From Nitrospira sp. (GTDB lineage Bacteria > Nitrospirota > Thermodesulfovibrionia > Thermodesulfovibrionales > Dissulfurispiraceae): a DNA stretch of 56,621 bases. Position numbers and translations under genes: made by a program. Positions 1-10,446 of the stretch are shown here, piece after piece (position 1 is the stretch's first letter; each line of letters starts with the position of its first letter). The notes under the pieces are model-generated. The model was not told where the DNA came from. It was given only the letters and a program-made list of their open reading frames with translations, and did no database searches. Location of the stretch: NCBI GenBank assembly GCA_002634385.1, contig NSJL01000023.1:1-56621 (forward strand), in the 5' to 3' direction.

Positions 1-97
1 TGAAGGTCCGTGGTAGACCACCACGTCGATAGGCTGGAGGTGTACGCACAGTAATGTGTTCAGCTTACCAGTACTAATAGACCGTGCGCCTTGACCA
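1..97 (+). rRNA. 23S ribosomal RNA, 3' end (partial)
   Basis: The stretch matches the universally conserved 3' end of bacterial 23S rRNA, including the segment around 'CCAGTACTAATAGACCGTG' and the terminal CTTGACC. Only this end lies in the window; the gene begins upstream. No 5S rRNA follows: the next element is a terminator at 153-195 and then rpoD, so 5S must be encoded elsewhere or upstream. Confidence 0.93.
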
Positions 98-152
98 TTT
101 ATCTTCCCCTCTCCCCCCCATTGTCAATGTTATTTTTGTTTAGAATGTATAT

Positions 153-195
153 AATTAAAGAAAGGGCGAATTGTACCCTTTCTTTAATTTTTTTT
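153..195 (+). terminator. Rho-independent terminator after 23S rRNA, overlapping an rpoD promoter -10
   Basis: A 14-bp perfect stem (153-166 with 176-189) with a 9-nt loop is followed by a T tract to 195. It would end the rRNA transcript. A perfect TATAAT at 150-155 overlaps its left arm, so the rpoD transcript may begin inside the hairpin. No good -35 box is visible at standard spacing. Confidence 0.8.
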
Positions 196-216
196 GTGCA
201 AAGGGGATCTAACACA

Positions 217-1638
217 ATGAAAGAAAGAGATATTTTCGAGGAAATTATCAATCTGGGTAAGAGACGCGGCGTACTTACCTATGATGAGATAAATGAAGCG
301 CTCCCCTCAGAGTTTTTCTCTCCTGACGAGCTGGAAGATCTGATGGACGTCCTTAACGATATGGGCGTCAAAGTAGTCGACTACGAAGAGTCGATCCTCT
401 CGGAGGAGGAAGTAGAGGAAGAAGTAGAGGAATATGAAAGGGCAGAGGATCTTGTTCAGGCCTATTTCAATTCCATGGGTGACATCTCGATCCTCACAAA
501 GGATGAGGAGACTGATCTCGCACGAAAGCTTGAACAGGGAAGGGAGATTATTCGGGGCACCATAACCGCGCTCCCTATATTTGAGAAGATAAAGTCTACG
601 ATTGATATAGAAGATGAGGAAGGGATCTCGACGGAAGAGGAAAAGGCGGATGAGGCTCTTTTAAAGACACTCTCACGGCTCGAGGAATTGATGGAGATCG
701 TCGAGAGAGCCGACGCGAAGATCAGAAAGTACGGAACTCTGAAAGAGTTCAAGGCTGTGGTAAATGAAAAAAAGAAGAAAGGCCAGAATACGAAGAAGCA
801 CGAGCTCCTTCTGAAAGAGGTTCAGGCTGACTATAAAAAGGTTGAGTCGGAAGTCGGGACCAAGGTGGAAGTCCTCAAGGATATGTGGATCAGAATATCC
901 AAGGCGAGACACCTCGTCATTGAAACGAAAAACGAGCTGATAACGAGAAACCTGAGACTGGTTGTCAATATAGCGAAAAATTATGTGGGAAGGGGACTGC
1001 CTCTTCTTGACCTGATCCAGGAAGGAAACATCGGCCTGATGAAGGCTGTGGATAAGTTCAAGTACGAAAAAGGCTTCAAATTCAGCACGTATGCGACCTG
1101 GTGGATACGCCAGGCAATAACCCGGGCCCTCATTGATCAGACGAAGACGATCCGTGTTCCGGTGCACATGATGGAGTTCTATAACCGTGTGACAAAGGCC
1201 TCGAGGGAGCTTACCCAGCAGCTCGGCCGGGAACCCTCCAATGAGGAGATCGCGAAGAAGCTCCTGGTTCCGGTAAGGAAAGTTGAGGAAGTGTTCCGTG
1301 CGATTCAGGATCCTATCGCGCTCCAGACCCCCATCGGGGACGAGGATACGGAGCTGGAAGATTTCATCGGCGACAAGACGAGCCCTTCCCCGTATTCCGA
1401 TGCGGAAAGGATCGAAACGAGCGAGCAGATACAGCGGGTCCTGAGGACCCTTACCCCTAAAGAGGAGACAGTAATCCGGATGCGGTTCGGAATCGGTGTC
1501 GATCGGGACCATACCCTGGAAGAGGTGGGGCGGTATCTTTCCATCACACGGGAGCGTGTGCGGCAGATCGAGGCGAAAGCGTTGAGAAAGCTGAAACATC
1601 CCAGCAGGTTACGAGCCCTGAAGATCCTCACCAGCTAA
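217..1638 (+). CDS. rpoD: RNA polymerase primary sigma factor RpoD (sigma-70)
   Basis: Principal sigma factor of 473 aa, directing RNA polymerase core to housekeeping promoters. An acidic region 1.1-like N-terminus (residues ~1-75) is followed by region 1.2 (starting EDLVQAYF), region 2 with DLIQEGNIGLMKAV and FSTYATWWIRQAI (around residues 240-305), region 3, and region 4 with the HTH segment SITRERVRQIEAKALRKL near the C-terminus. The ATG at 217 is chosen because AAGGGG at 201-206 is a good ribosome binding site; the open frame runs upstream to 91 but that part is not sigma-like. The gene starts about 20 bp after the rRNA terminator and is followed by its own terminator, so it is probably monocistronic. 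Confidence 0.97.
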   Translation: MKERDIFEEIINLGKRRGVLTYDEINEALPSEFFSPDELEDLMDVLNDMGVKVVDYEESILSEEEVEEEVEEYERAEDLVQAYFNSMGDISILTKDEETDLARKLEQGREIIRGTITALPIFEKIKSTIDIEDEEGISTEEEKADEALLKTLSRLEELMEIVERADAKIRKYGTLKEFKAVVNEKKKKGQNTKKHELLLKEVQADYKKVESEVGTKVEVLKDMWIRISKARHLVIETKNELITRNLRLVVNIAKNYVGRGLPLLDLIQEGNIGLMKAVDKFKYEKGFKFSTYATWWIRQAITRALIDQTKTIRVPVHMMEFYNRVTKASRELTQQLGREPSNEEIAKKLLVPVRKVEEVFRAIQDPIALQTPIGDEDTELEDFIGDKTSPSPYSDAERIETSEQIQRVLRTLTPKEETVIRMRFGIGVDRDHTLEEVGRYLSITRERVRQIEAKALRKLKHPSRLRALKILTS

Positions 1639-1663
1639 AAGACAGAATAAAACAGGTAAAGGT

Positions 1664-1716
1664 AGAGGTAAAGAGAAAGACAAGAAACAACTATTTTTCT
1701 CTTTACCTCTTTTTTT
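1664..1716 (+). terminator. Rho-independent terminator of rpoD
   Basis: A 15-bp perfect inverted repeat (1664-1678 with 1696-1710) has a 17-nt loop and is followed by seven T residues. It begins 26 bp after the rpoD stop and faces the convergent LysM gene. Confidence 0.88.
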
Positions 1717-1813
1717 GTCTTATTTTTTTCACCAGTCTCTCTCCGTCTTTAGGGAGGCAGCGAGAGATAAAATCAATCCTTCTCTTTTTTGTTTTACTCT
1801 TACCTTTGCCTAT

Positions 1814-2815
1814 TTAGTTCTTGTAGATATCGCCGGGCATCACTTCCCTTTCGGACTTTCCCACCACCGCAATGGAAAGGGAGGGAAATGTCTTGATCAC
1901 CTGGATCGTACCGCTCGTGGCAAAGGGCTCCGTGCCGGTAATGAGGGTGTACTGATCCCCGACCTGTACCTTCTCGTTCTGCCCTTTATCAATAATGACG
2001 AGCCCGCCTCTGCCGGTTGCCCGCAAGCCTTCCAGGTTTTTCACTACGACACCTTTCAGCTGCGGTTTTCTTTCGGTGAGGGGTTTCCCGGGAACTTCAA
2101 TGGGATAGTACCCGATCAGGATATCCTCTTTGAGTATTTCATCGTAGGACTCCAGTATCCTGGCCCTCTGCTTTCCGTTATCCTCTCCCGTCGTCTCAAG
2201 AAGGCCCTTGATTTTCGAATAGAAACCAAGCCTTTTGCCGGTTGTCGGATGGAGCAGCCCTTCGGGCTTGCTCACGACATAGTAGCGTGTGCCGGATTCG
2301 ATCTCCCCTCCCCTGCTCAGGGAGACATAGACCGTATCGCCGCGTCCCATCAGGTTCCGTTTGAAGGACTCTCCTTTCACTTCTCCTTCTATCTTTATAT
2401 CGTTGTCGATGAACCCGCTGGTGAGAAAGATATCCCTGGGTACGATATAGTGCTGCTCCTGCACCGGTATCCTCCTCGGCTCGAGCTTCTCCGGAATAAC
2501 CACTTTCCCCTGTTCCGTTCCGGGCTCTGTCACCTCCTTTCCCGTTGTTTCACTTTTCATCAGCTCCCTATCGGGGATATTCAGCTTTTGTCCGGGATAA
2601 ATAAGATGGGGATTCCGTATCTTCGGATTCGCTTTCCAAAGAGAGGGCCATTGGTAGGGATCTTTCAATCTCTCAGAGGAAATATCCCACAGGGTATCTC
2701 CTTTTCTGATGGTATAATCATCCGGAGCACCGAAGGCCGTAAGGACTATGGTGCACGCAATCAGGGCAGAGAGGAGGGGAACCCGTGCGGCATGGGCTAG
2801 TGCACGTACTTTCAT
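1814..2815 (-). CDS. LysM-domain exported protein
   Basis: A 333-aa protein likely to bind cell-wall glycan through one LysM domain. The N-terminus has a signal peptide or anchor (hydrophobic LLSALIACTIVLTAFG), followed directly by the LysM segment YTIRKGDTLWDISSERL through NPHLIYPGQKLNIP (about residues 30-80). The rest (~250 aa) contains beta-rich segments of the kind seen in LysM proteins of deltaproteobacteria and Nitrospirota; I cannot name a catalytic domain. The start at 2815 has an upstream GGAGTG. It lies 38 bp downstream of bioA on the same strand, so the two may be cotranscribed, although no functional link is evident. Confidence 0.85.
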   Translation of the reverse strand: MKVRALAHAARVPLLSALIACTIVLTAFGAPDDYTIRKGDTLWDISSERLKDPYQWPSLWKANPKIRNPHLIYPGQKLNIPDRELMKSETTGKEVTEPGTEQGKVVIPEKLEPRRIPVQEQHYIVPRDIFLTSGFIDNDIKIEGEVKGESFKRNLMGRGDTVYVSLSRGGEIESGTRYYVVSKPEGLLHPTTGKRLGFYSKIKGLLETTGEDNGKQRARILESYDEILKEDILIGYYPIEVPGKPLTERKPQLKGVVVKNLEGLRATGRGGLVIIDKGQNEKVQVGDQYTLITGTEPFATSGTIQVIKTFPSLSIAVVGKSEREVMPGDIYKN

Positions 2816-2853
2816 TGTCACTCCTTTCCCGAAATGAAATTCTTCCTGCAATT

Positions 2854-4266
2854 CTACAGCGATCCGTTTTCGGTTGCTGTAATTATAGATGTTTTCACAA
2901 AATCCATCAATAATCCGAGATTCTCGCCACTGAGAGAAAGAGGGGGCATGATGACGAGCACATTGCCGAGGGGGCGCAGAAGGATGCCGTACTGGCGTGC
3001 GGCATAGGCGACTTTCCACCCCATCTTCTCTTCCCATGGATAAGGCTCTTTCGAATCCCTCTCCCGGACAAGCTCTATCCCTGCCATCAACCCCTTGTTG
3101 CGCACATCGCCGACATGGGGGAGTGTTGCAATTTCCGCCAGTTTTTCCTGAAGAAGGGCGATCTTCGGTGGCAGATGTCCTAATGTCTGTTCCTTTTCAA
3201 AGACATCCAGGCAGGCAAGGGCAGCGGAGCATGCCAGGGGGTTTCCCGTATAGGAATGGCCGTGAAAAAAGGTCTTCAGTTCCCTGAATTCTCCGAGAAA
3301 TGCGTTGTACACCGTATCCGTCGTCAGGGTGACGGCAAGGGGAAGATACCCGTTGGTAATCCCTTTGGAAAGGCAGAGAAGATCGGGGACCACCTGCTCG
3401 TGCTCGCAGGCGAACATCTGTCCGGTCCTGCCGAAACCTGTCGCCACCTCGTCGGCAATCATGAGGACATTGTAGCGGGTACAGAGCTCACGGACACCCC
3501 TCAGGTATCCTTCGGGCCAGATGATCATGCCTCCTGCCGCCTGCACCAGGGGCTCGATTATCACCGCGGCAATTTCCGGGGAGTGGCGTTCGAGCATCTC
3601 CTCCATCTCTTTCAGGCAGGCGAGGGAGCATTCGGGACAGGATTTCCGCAAGGGACAGCGGTAGCAGTAGGGCGCAGGAGCCTTGAAGGTGGGAAAGAGG
3701 AGGGGAGCGAAGGTGTGATGGAATATATCCACCCCCCCGACACTGACGGCACCCAGAGTATCCCCATGATAGGCGTTGGTCAGAGAAAGAAAAGATCTTT
3801 TCTCCGGCATTCCCCGGTGCATCCAGTACTGGAATGCCATTTTCAGGGCCACCTCCACTGCGGTGGAGCCGTTGTCGGAATAGAATACCTTCGAGAGCCG
3901 GGGTTCCAGGCCGGTGAAAGCGCGCCCGGTAAGGGAGAGGAGCCGCTCGGCCAATCGTATGGCAGGAATATTGCCGAGGCCGAGAAAGGTAGTATGGGCG
4001 ATCTTCCCGAGCTGCCCCTGTATGGCCTCATCGACCTCTTTTTTCCTGTGACCGTGTATGTTGACCCAGAGCGAAGAGACGGCGTCGAGATACCATCTGC
4101 CGCGGACGTCCTTGACGAAGCAGTCCCTCCCTTCGGAAATGATGACAGGATCTTCTTCGCGCCACTCCTTCATCTGGGTGAAAGGATGCCAGAGATATTC
4201 CCTGTCAGCATCCACAAGATGCTTTATTTCGTCACGATAGCTCATACTGCCGGTATTCATGGACAT
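2854..4266 (-). CDS. bioA: Adenosylmethionine-8-amino-7-oxononanoate aminotransferase (BioA)
   Basis: A PLP-dependent class III aminotransferase of 470 aa. It converts 7-keto-8-aminopelargonate to 7,8-diaminopelargonate with S-adenosylmethionine as amino donor, the penultimate conversion before dethiobiotin in biotin synthesis. Family landmarks are the N-terminal HPFTQMKEW substrate-site segment, the VIIEPLVQAAGGM region, IADEVATGFGRTG, and LSKGITNGYLPL with the PLP lysine. No other biotin gene is adjacent. A second in-frame ATG at 4260 is equally possible, because neither start has a clear ribosome binding site. Confidence 0.95.
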   Translation of the reverse strand: MSMNTGSMSYRDEIKHLVDADREYLWHPFTQMKEWREEDPVIISEGRDCFVKDVRGRWYLDAVSSLWVNIHGHRKKEVDEAIQGQLGKIAHTTFLGLGNIPAIRLAERLLSLTGRAFTGLEPRLSKVFYSDNGSTAVEVALKMAFQYWMHRGMPEKRSFLSLTNAYHGDTLGAVSVGGVDIFHHTFAPLLFPTFKAPAPYCYRCPLRKSCPECSLACLKEMEEMLERHSPEIAAVIIEPLVQAAGGMIIWPEGYLRGVRELCTRYNVLMIADEVATGFGRTGQMFACEHEQVVPDLLCLSKGITNGYLPLAVTLTTDTVYNAFLGEFRELKTFFHGHSYTGNPLACSAALACLDVFEKEQTLGHLPPKIALLQEKLAEIATLPHVGDVRNKGLMAGIELVRERDSKEPYPWEEKMGWKVAYAARQYGILLRPLGNVLVIMPPLSLSGENLGLLMDFVKTSIITATENGSL

Positions 4267-4396
4267 ATAAGTATATCACGGAGTGCGGAAAAGATTACAT
4301 CTGCAGCCGCTCTACCCCTGTGCGCTGCGTCACGATTTCCCGTGATTTTTGCGTATTCCGGGAGGAATCCCGGGAAAGATATGCTGCGATGGGTAT

Positions 4397-4663
4397 CTAC
4401 CCCTTTTTCTTTGTCATGCGGTAAACGAAAGCAAGGATCTCGGCCACTGCCTTGTAGAGTTCGGGGGGGATCTCCTGGTAGAGGTCGAGAGTGGAGAGCA
4501 CTTCCAGCAACTGGCGGTCTTCCTTCAGGGGGATTTTATGCTCGCCGGCAATTTTCAGAATCTGCTCGGCGATGACACCGCTTCCCTTCGCCACCAGTTT
4601 GGGGGCGGCGTCCTTCTTCGCATCATAGCGCAATGCCGCCGCTTTTTTCCGGGTATCAGCCAT
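4397..4663 (-). CDS. FlhB C-terminal-domain homologue (EscU/YscU/HrcU family, YlqH-like)
   Basis: An 88-aa soluble protein matching only the cytoplasmic domain of the flagellar export switch protein FlhB: AALRYD near the start, PKLVAKGSGVIAEQILKIA, and IPLKEDRQLLEVL. It lacks the FlhB membrane domain and the NPTH autocleavage site. It lies 15 bp downstream of a FliK-like gene, reproducing the ylqG-ylqH pairing known in Bacillus. Such orphan domains are common, but their function is not established. No other flagellar gene is in the window. Confidence 0.85.
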   Translation of the reverse strand: MADTRKKAAALRYDAKKDAAPKLVAKGSGVIAEQILKIAGEHKIPLKEDRQLLEVLSTLDLYQEIPPELYKAVAEILAFVYRMTKKKG

Positions 4664-4678
4664 ATACTCCGTCCCCTC

Positions 4679-6175
4679 TCATGCCTCAATGTTGATGATT
4701 CCCGGAGGAGGGGGCGTCTTTTCGAACTGCTCCAGGGGAGAATCGGGATGTGCGTCGATCACCTTTGCGGAGGTGAGTCTCAGGCCCTTCCGTGAAAAGC
4801 TCTCCTTCAGCTCCTCCAGGCCGGAGCCGATCTGCTCCTTGAAGTCGGCGTTGTCCGAATGGAAAGAGACATAGAATTCCTTGTTGTGCAGGAGCACCAT
4901 CACGGAGAGGGACCCGAACTGCTCCAGATCGAGCTGTATCCTGCAGGAGCAGGAGGTATTCCCCCCGCTGTTACCTCTGCCCCTCTTGAATTCGATCTCG
5001 CCTTCCTTCAGCTCCTTCCAGCTCACGGGCAGAAAGGTATAGAAAGAATCGTTGGTTTTCGAGAGGAGCTGGAAGGTCTCGATGTCCCTCAGGAGTCCAT
5101 CGATCTGAGAGGCGAGATTCCTGACCGCCTGATCGGGAGGCGGTGCCCCCTGTCCCTTTCCGGTCTTGTCCTGAGAGCCCATCTCCCGCAGGATTTCCTG
5201 ACCTTTTTCTTCCAGAAGCTCCTTGATCCGGAGAAGGACGGCCTTGAGATCGTTCTTTACCGCAGTCTCCCCCTGGTCCACACGGCCTCCCCCCGCCTTC
5301 CCTGCTGCTGCGTGTTCGTCCACCTGTCCGGAGACGGTCCTCCCTGTCGCAGTACTCTGCGCCTTCTGCGCTTCCGTCCCCTGCGGAGAGGGGGAGTCCG
5401 CTCCCGCCTCGTCCGGGGGGGGAGCGCCGGAATTCCCGACCGCTCCGTTCAGGGAGGGAGCTGTCGAACCCGTGGCTGCGGCAACGAGAGAGGATTTCAG
5501 CTTCGCTTCGAAGACGACGCCGGTATTCTCCAGGGCTTCCTTGAGGGAAGGTCCGAGCATCTTCCCGATGGCGACCATCATCTCCCGCTTCATACTCTGC
5601 ACCGCGGGCTGCTCTTCCAGACCTCCGGGGAACTGCTGGCGCAGGAAAGTATCCACGCGGCTCTGAATATTCCGGCCTGCAGACGTGAGGCTTGCCTGAA
5701 GCAGGCTCTGCAACTGCACTTTTGTTTCGGGGGGCAGCGAGTTCAGATCAGCGGGCAGCTCCCTGATAATGCTCTCGAGGACCTGCAAAGTGGACGGTGC
5801 GCCTTTTGCCCCGCTTTTCAGGAGGCTTGCGGAGAGGTCCTGGAGGAGCTTGTTCATCGTATTCCCGGCGGCAAGAGCTCCGCTCCCTTTCTGTCCCTGA
5901 CCGGAAAGCCCGGGATTACCCATGTATTGCAACTGCAGGTCCTGCCCGGAGGACGGGGTATTAAGGACTTTGAAAAGAACTGCCGAGCCCTTCTCGAGAG
6001 GCACCTCGGTCCTCGCAGAGATGATATTCCCCTTTATGTTGAGGGAAACACCGCCGGCAGGAAGTATCTCCATCACCCGGGCCCTCACGATCTCGCCCAC
6101 CTTGAGGGACAGCTCCTTCCCCGAGGGGTGCAGGATGGTGAGTCCGTCAGTGCCGGTAATCTTGAAATTAATCAT
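4679..6175 (-). CDS. FliK-like hook-length-control-family protein (YlqG-like)
   Basis: A 498-aa protein with an ordered N-terminal segment (~100 aa, with GEIVRARVMEILPAGG), a long low-complexity middle rich in Ala, Gly, Gln and Pro, and a C-terminal domain resembling the Flg_hook/FliK domain (SLSVMVLLHNKEFYVSFHS). In flagellar systems this domain contacts FlhB to switch export specificity. Here the only partner is the adjacent FlhB-C-domain protein, suggesting the pair still interact. The start at 6175 is inferred: TATAAT lies 10 bp upstream and no ribosome binding site is visible, so the message may be nearly leaderless. Confidence 0.72.
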   Translation of the reverse strand: MINFKITGTDGLTILHPSGKELSLKVGEIVRARVMEILPAGGVSLNIKGNIISARTEVPLEKGSAVLFKVLNTPSSGQDLQLQYMGNPGLSGQGQKGSGALAAGNTMNKLLQDLSASLLKSGAKGAPSTLQVLESIIRELPADLNSLPPETKVQLQSLLQASLTSAGRNIQSRVDTFLRQQFPGGLEEQPAVQSMKREMMVAIGKMLGPSLKEALENTGVVFEAKLKSSLVAAATGSTAPSLNGAVGNSGAPPPDEAGADSPSPQGTEAQKAQSTATGRTVSGQVDEHAAAGKAGGGRVDQGETAVKNDLKAVLLRIKELLEEKGQEILREMGSQDKTGKGQGAPPPDQAVRNLASQIDGLLRDIETFQLLSKTNDSFYTFLPVSWKELKEGEIEFKRGRGNSGGNTSCSCRIQLDLEQFGSLSVMVLLHNKEFYVSFHSDNADFKEQIGSGLEELKESFSRKGLRLTSAKVIDAHPDSPLEQFEKTPPPPGIINIEA

Positions 6176-6375
6176 GGCTATGTCTATTATATCATTAAGC
6201 GTATTTCCTGTTAGAGTACGCAGGCACAGTATACACCTTGCCTGCACACCCTAGTTTTCGGGAAATTCCGCGAAAAGTGAAGAGATACCGCCGGGCGCAG
6301 AGTGGTCCCGGTGATCGCAGAGGGCATGTCATACTCTCGTTTCTGTCTTGCATCCACCGTGTTTCCGTGTGGTGA

Positions 6376-7677
<1,302 letters not shown>

Positions 7678-7699
7678 AAGCGGGCGGAAGCAGATGAAG

Positions 7700-7735
7700 A
7701 AAGACCGTTTCCTTTTTGGGGAGCGGTCTTTTTTT
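7700..7735 (+). terminator. Rho-independent terminator of serS
   Basis: An 8-bp stem AAAGACCG/CGGTCTTT (7700-7707 with 7724-7731) is followed by T residues to 7735, 22 bp after the serS stop. Confidence 0.85.
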
Positions 7736-7981
7736 CGCCCTTGCGCGAGGGCATGCCGGGATAACAGCAGGTGCGGATAGCAGGAAACCGTACCCGTTCA
7801 AAATGTGCAATGACTTGTTTTTATTGCGCTTCTCCTGCTGAAAAAAATCTTTTCAATGCAGGGTGCAATGTGCTATATTGTGTCCGGTATGGCGGAAAAC
7901 ACACGTTCCGTATAATCGTTATTGGCCGGGTGAACAGGCCGGGAATGCGAAGCAAGGTATCAGACCGGGACGGACCGAGAC
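7736..7981 (+). promoter_or_regulatory. hsd operon upstream region with a candidate sigma-70 promoter
   Basis: The serS-hsdR gap is 304 bp and holds no gene. A candidate promoter is TTTCAA (7851-7856), a 17-bp spacer and TATATT (7874-7879), leaving a leader of about 95 nt. The -35 match is weak. The hsdR start at 7982 has no strong ribosome binding site. Confidence 0.35.
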
Positions 7982-10441
7982 ATGAGAAAGAAAGATCTCA
8001 GTGAGCGCGACATTTGTACCAAATTCATCACTCCTGCTGTTGCGCAGGCGGGCTGGGACGTTCTGTCGCAAATTCGGGAGGAGATATTCTTTACCAGGGG
8101 CCGGATTATTGTCCGCGGCAAGCTGGTTTCCCGCGGCAAAGCCAAGTTCGCCGACTACATCCTTTATTACAAGCCGAACATTCCCCTCGCCCTCATCGAA
8201 GCGAAGGACAATCGCCACGCCGTCGGCGACGGCATGCAGCAGGGACTCGAATATGCCGCCACCCTCGACATCCCCTTCGTCTTTTCATCGAATGGCGACG
8301 GCTTCCTGTTCCACGATCGCACCGGCCGGAGCGAGCAGATCGAGACCGAACTGCCCCTCAACGCCTTTCCCACTCCCGAAGCCCTTTGGGCCAGATACTC
8401 TGCCTGGAAAGGGCTGGCTCCCGCAGAAGAGGCGGTGTTTCTCCAGAACTACTTTGAGGACGGCAGCGGCAAGGAACCGCGCTACTACCAGCGCATCGCC
8501 ATCAACAAAACTATCGAAGCCATCGCCAGAGGCCGGGACCGCGTGCTGCTCGTTATGGCCACCGGCACCGGCAAGACCTACACGGCCTTCCAGATCATCT
8601 GGCGCCTGTGGAAAGCCGGACGCAAGAAACGTATTCTCTTCCTTGCCGACCGCAATGTCCTCGTCGACCAGACCATGGTGAACGACTTCCGTCCTTTCGG
8701 AGCGACCATGGCGAAGCTCAGCACCGGATCGAAGACCATCGAGCGCGACGACGGCACCGAGGTTCACCTGTCAAACGCTGTGGATAAGAGGCATCGGCGC
8801 ATCGACACCTCCTACGAGATCTATCTTGCTCTCTATCAGGCTATCACCGGCCCTGAAGACCGCCAGAAGCTCTACCGCGAGCTCTCTCCCGACTTCTTCG
8901 ACCTCATCGTGATCGACGAATGTCACCGCGGCAGCGCGGCGGAGGATTCCGCCTGGCGGGAGATCCTCGAATATTTCGCGTCTGCTACCCAGGTCGGCCT
9001 CACCGCCACTCCGAAGGAGACGGAATACGTCTCAAACATCCACTACTTCGGCGAGCCTGTTTATTCCTACTCTCTGAAGGAGGGCATCCGCGACGGCTTC
9101 CTCGCGCCCTACAAGGTGATCAAAATCCACCTCGATGTGGATGTAGAGGGGTACCGGCCCGCGCAGGGCGAAACCGACAAGCACGGCTACGAGATCGAAG
9201 ACCGCATCTACAACCAGAAGGACTTCGACCGGAACCTGGTCATCGACGAACGTACCAAACGGGTCGCCCGGAAGATTTCCGAGTTCCTGAAGGAAAGCGG
9301 CGACCGCTTCCAGAAAACCATTGTCTTCTGCGTGGATACCGAGCACGCCGCGCGGATGCGGCAGGCCCTCGTTAACGAGAACCCGGATATGGTCCAGAAG
9401 AACCAGCGCTATGTCATGCGCATTACCGGTGACGATGCCGAAGGCTGCGACCAGATCGGCAACTTCATCGACCCGGAGGCGAAATACCCGGTTATCGTCA
9501 CCACCTCACGCCTGCTCTCCACCGGTGTCGATGCTCAGACCTGCCGTCTGATTGTCCTTGACCGCGAGGTGGGATCAATGACTGAGTTCAAACAGATCCT
9601 GGGCCGGGGTACCCGCGTCCACGAGGACACGAAGAAGTACTATTTCACCCTGATCGACTTTCGCAAGGCGACCAACCACTTCGCCGATCCCGATTTCGAC
9701 GGCCAGCCGGTGCAGGTGTATGAGCCGGGAGAGGACGGACCGGTCACCCCGCCGGACGATGTGCCGCCTCAGGATGACGGCGAAGAGCCTCTCCCCCCCG
9801 AACCGGGGAGTAATGAAGAGATCGTCGTATATCCCGAACCGCCCGACATCGGCATCAGCGGTGTTGCGGAGGCACCGGTGAAATACTACATCCGCGGCAA
9901 CAGCGTCAGCGTTCTGGCCGAGCGCGTCGAATACCTCGATGAAAACGGCAAGCTGGTCACTGAAAGCCTGCGCGACTATTCGAAGAGAGCCCTGAAAAAG
10001 CACTTCGTCAGTCTCGATGATTTCCTCAGGCGCTGGAACGACACTGAGCGCAAGCAGGCCATTATTGAAGAGCTGGCCGCCGAGGGCCTTCTGCTCGATC
10101 CGCTGACCGAGGAGGTGGGCAAGGACCTCGATCCCTTCGACCTGATCTGCCATGTCGCTTTCGACCAACCTCCTCTCACCCGACGCGAGCGCGCGGAAAA
10201 TGTCCGCAAACGTGACTTCTTCACCAAATATGGCGGACAGGCCCGCGCTGTGCTTGAAGCCCTGCTCCAGAAATACCAGGATGAAGGGGCCGCAAGCCTC
10301 GACGATCCCCGCATCCTGAAAATCGACCCCTTCGACAAGATGGGCACTCCTATCGAACTCCTCAAAACCTTCGGCGGACGGGACGGCTTCGAAAAGGCCG
10401 TTCATGAGCTCCAAACCGCCCTTTACGGAAAGGCAGCCTGA
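7982..10441 (+). CDS. hsdR: Type I restriction endonuclease subunit R (HsdR)
   Basis: The motor and nuclease subunit (819 aa) of a type I restriction-modification complex, which translocates and cleaves unmodified DNA. The N-terminal PD-(D/E)xK nuclease domain shows LALIEAKDN near residue 70 and [19 protein letters not shown]. The SF2 helicase motor has Walker A ATGTGKT (~193), motif II IDECHRG (~311, DECH), motif III GLTATP and motif [11 protein letters not shown] (~540). A Pro/Glu-rich linker near residues 585-620 precedes the C-terminal domain thought to contact HsdM/HsdS. All catalytic motifs are present and the frame is intact. It leads the operon, with hsdM starting 5 bp later. Confidence 0.95.
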   Translation: MRKKDLSERDICTKFITPAVAQAGWDVLSQIREEIFFTRGRIIVRGKLVSRGKAKFADYILYYKPNIPLALIEAKDNRHAVGDGMQQGLEYAATLDIPFVFSSNGDGFLFHDRTGRSEQIETELPLNAFPTPEALWARYSAWKGLAPAEEAVFLQNYFEDGSGKEPRYYQRIAINKTIEAIARGRDRVLLVMATGTGKTYTAFQIIWRLWKAGRKKRILFLADRNVLVDQTMVNDFRPFGATMAKLSTGSKTIERDDGTEVHLSNAVDKRHRRIDTSYEIYLALYQAITGPEDRQKLYRELSPDFFDLIVIDECHRGSAAEDSAWREILEYFASATQVGLTATPKETEYVSNIHYFGEPVYSYSLKEGIRDGFLAPYKVIKIHLDVDVEGYRPAQGETDKHGYEIEDRIYNQKDFDRNLVIDERTKRVARKISEFLKESGDRFQKTIVFCVDTEHAARMRQALVNENPDMVQKNQRYVMRITGDDAEGCDQIGNFIDPEAKYPVIVTTSRLLSTGVDAQTCRLIVLDREVGSMTEFKQILGRGTRVHEDTKKYYFTLIDFRKATNHFADPDFDGQPVQVYEPGEDGPVTPPDDVPPQDDGEEPLPPEPGSNEEIVVYPEPPDIGISGVAEAPVKYYIRGNSVSVLAERVEYLDENGKLVTESLRDYSKRALKKHFVSLDDFLRRWNDTERKQAIIEELAAEGLLLDPLTEEVGKDLDPFDLICHVAFDQPPLTRRERAENVRKRDFFTKYGGQARAVLEALLQKYQDEGAASLDDPRILKIDPFDKMGTPIELLKTFGGRDGFEKAVHELQTALYGKAA

Positions 10442-10446
10442 TATCA

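Noticed and set aside
98..216. A possible 5S rRNA downstream of 23S
   Set aside because: The 119 bp hold only a pyrimidine-rich stretch, a terminator and the rpoD leader; no 5S-like conserved sequence is present.
673..1599. A 308-codon minus-strand frame over rpoD
   Set aside because: Shadow of rpoD; no homologous features or ribosome binding site.
6241..6254. A further MITE end upstream of the FliK-like gene
   Set aside because: Only about ten bases (GCACACCCTA) match the TIR and no internal homology is seen; kept only as a weak note.
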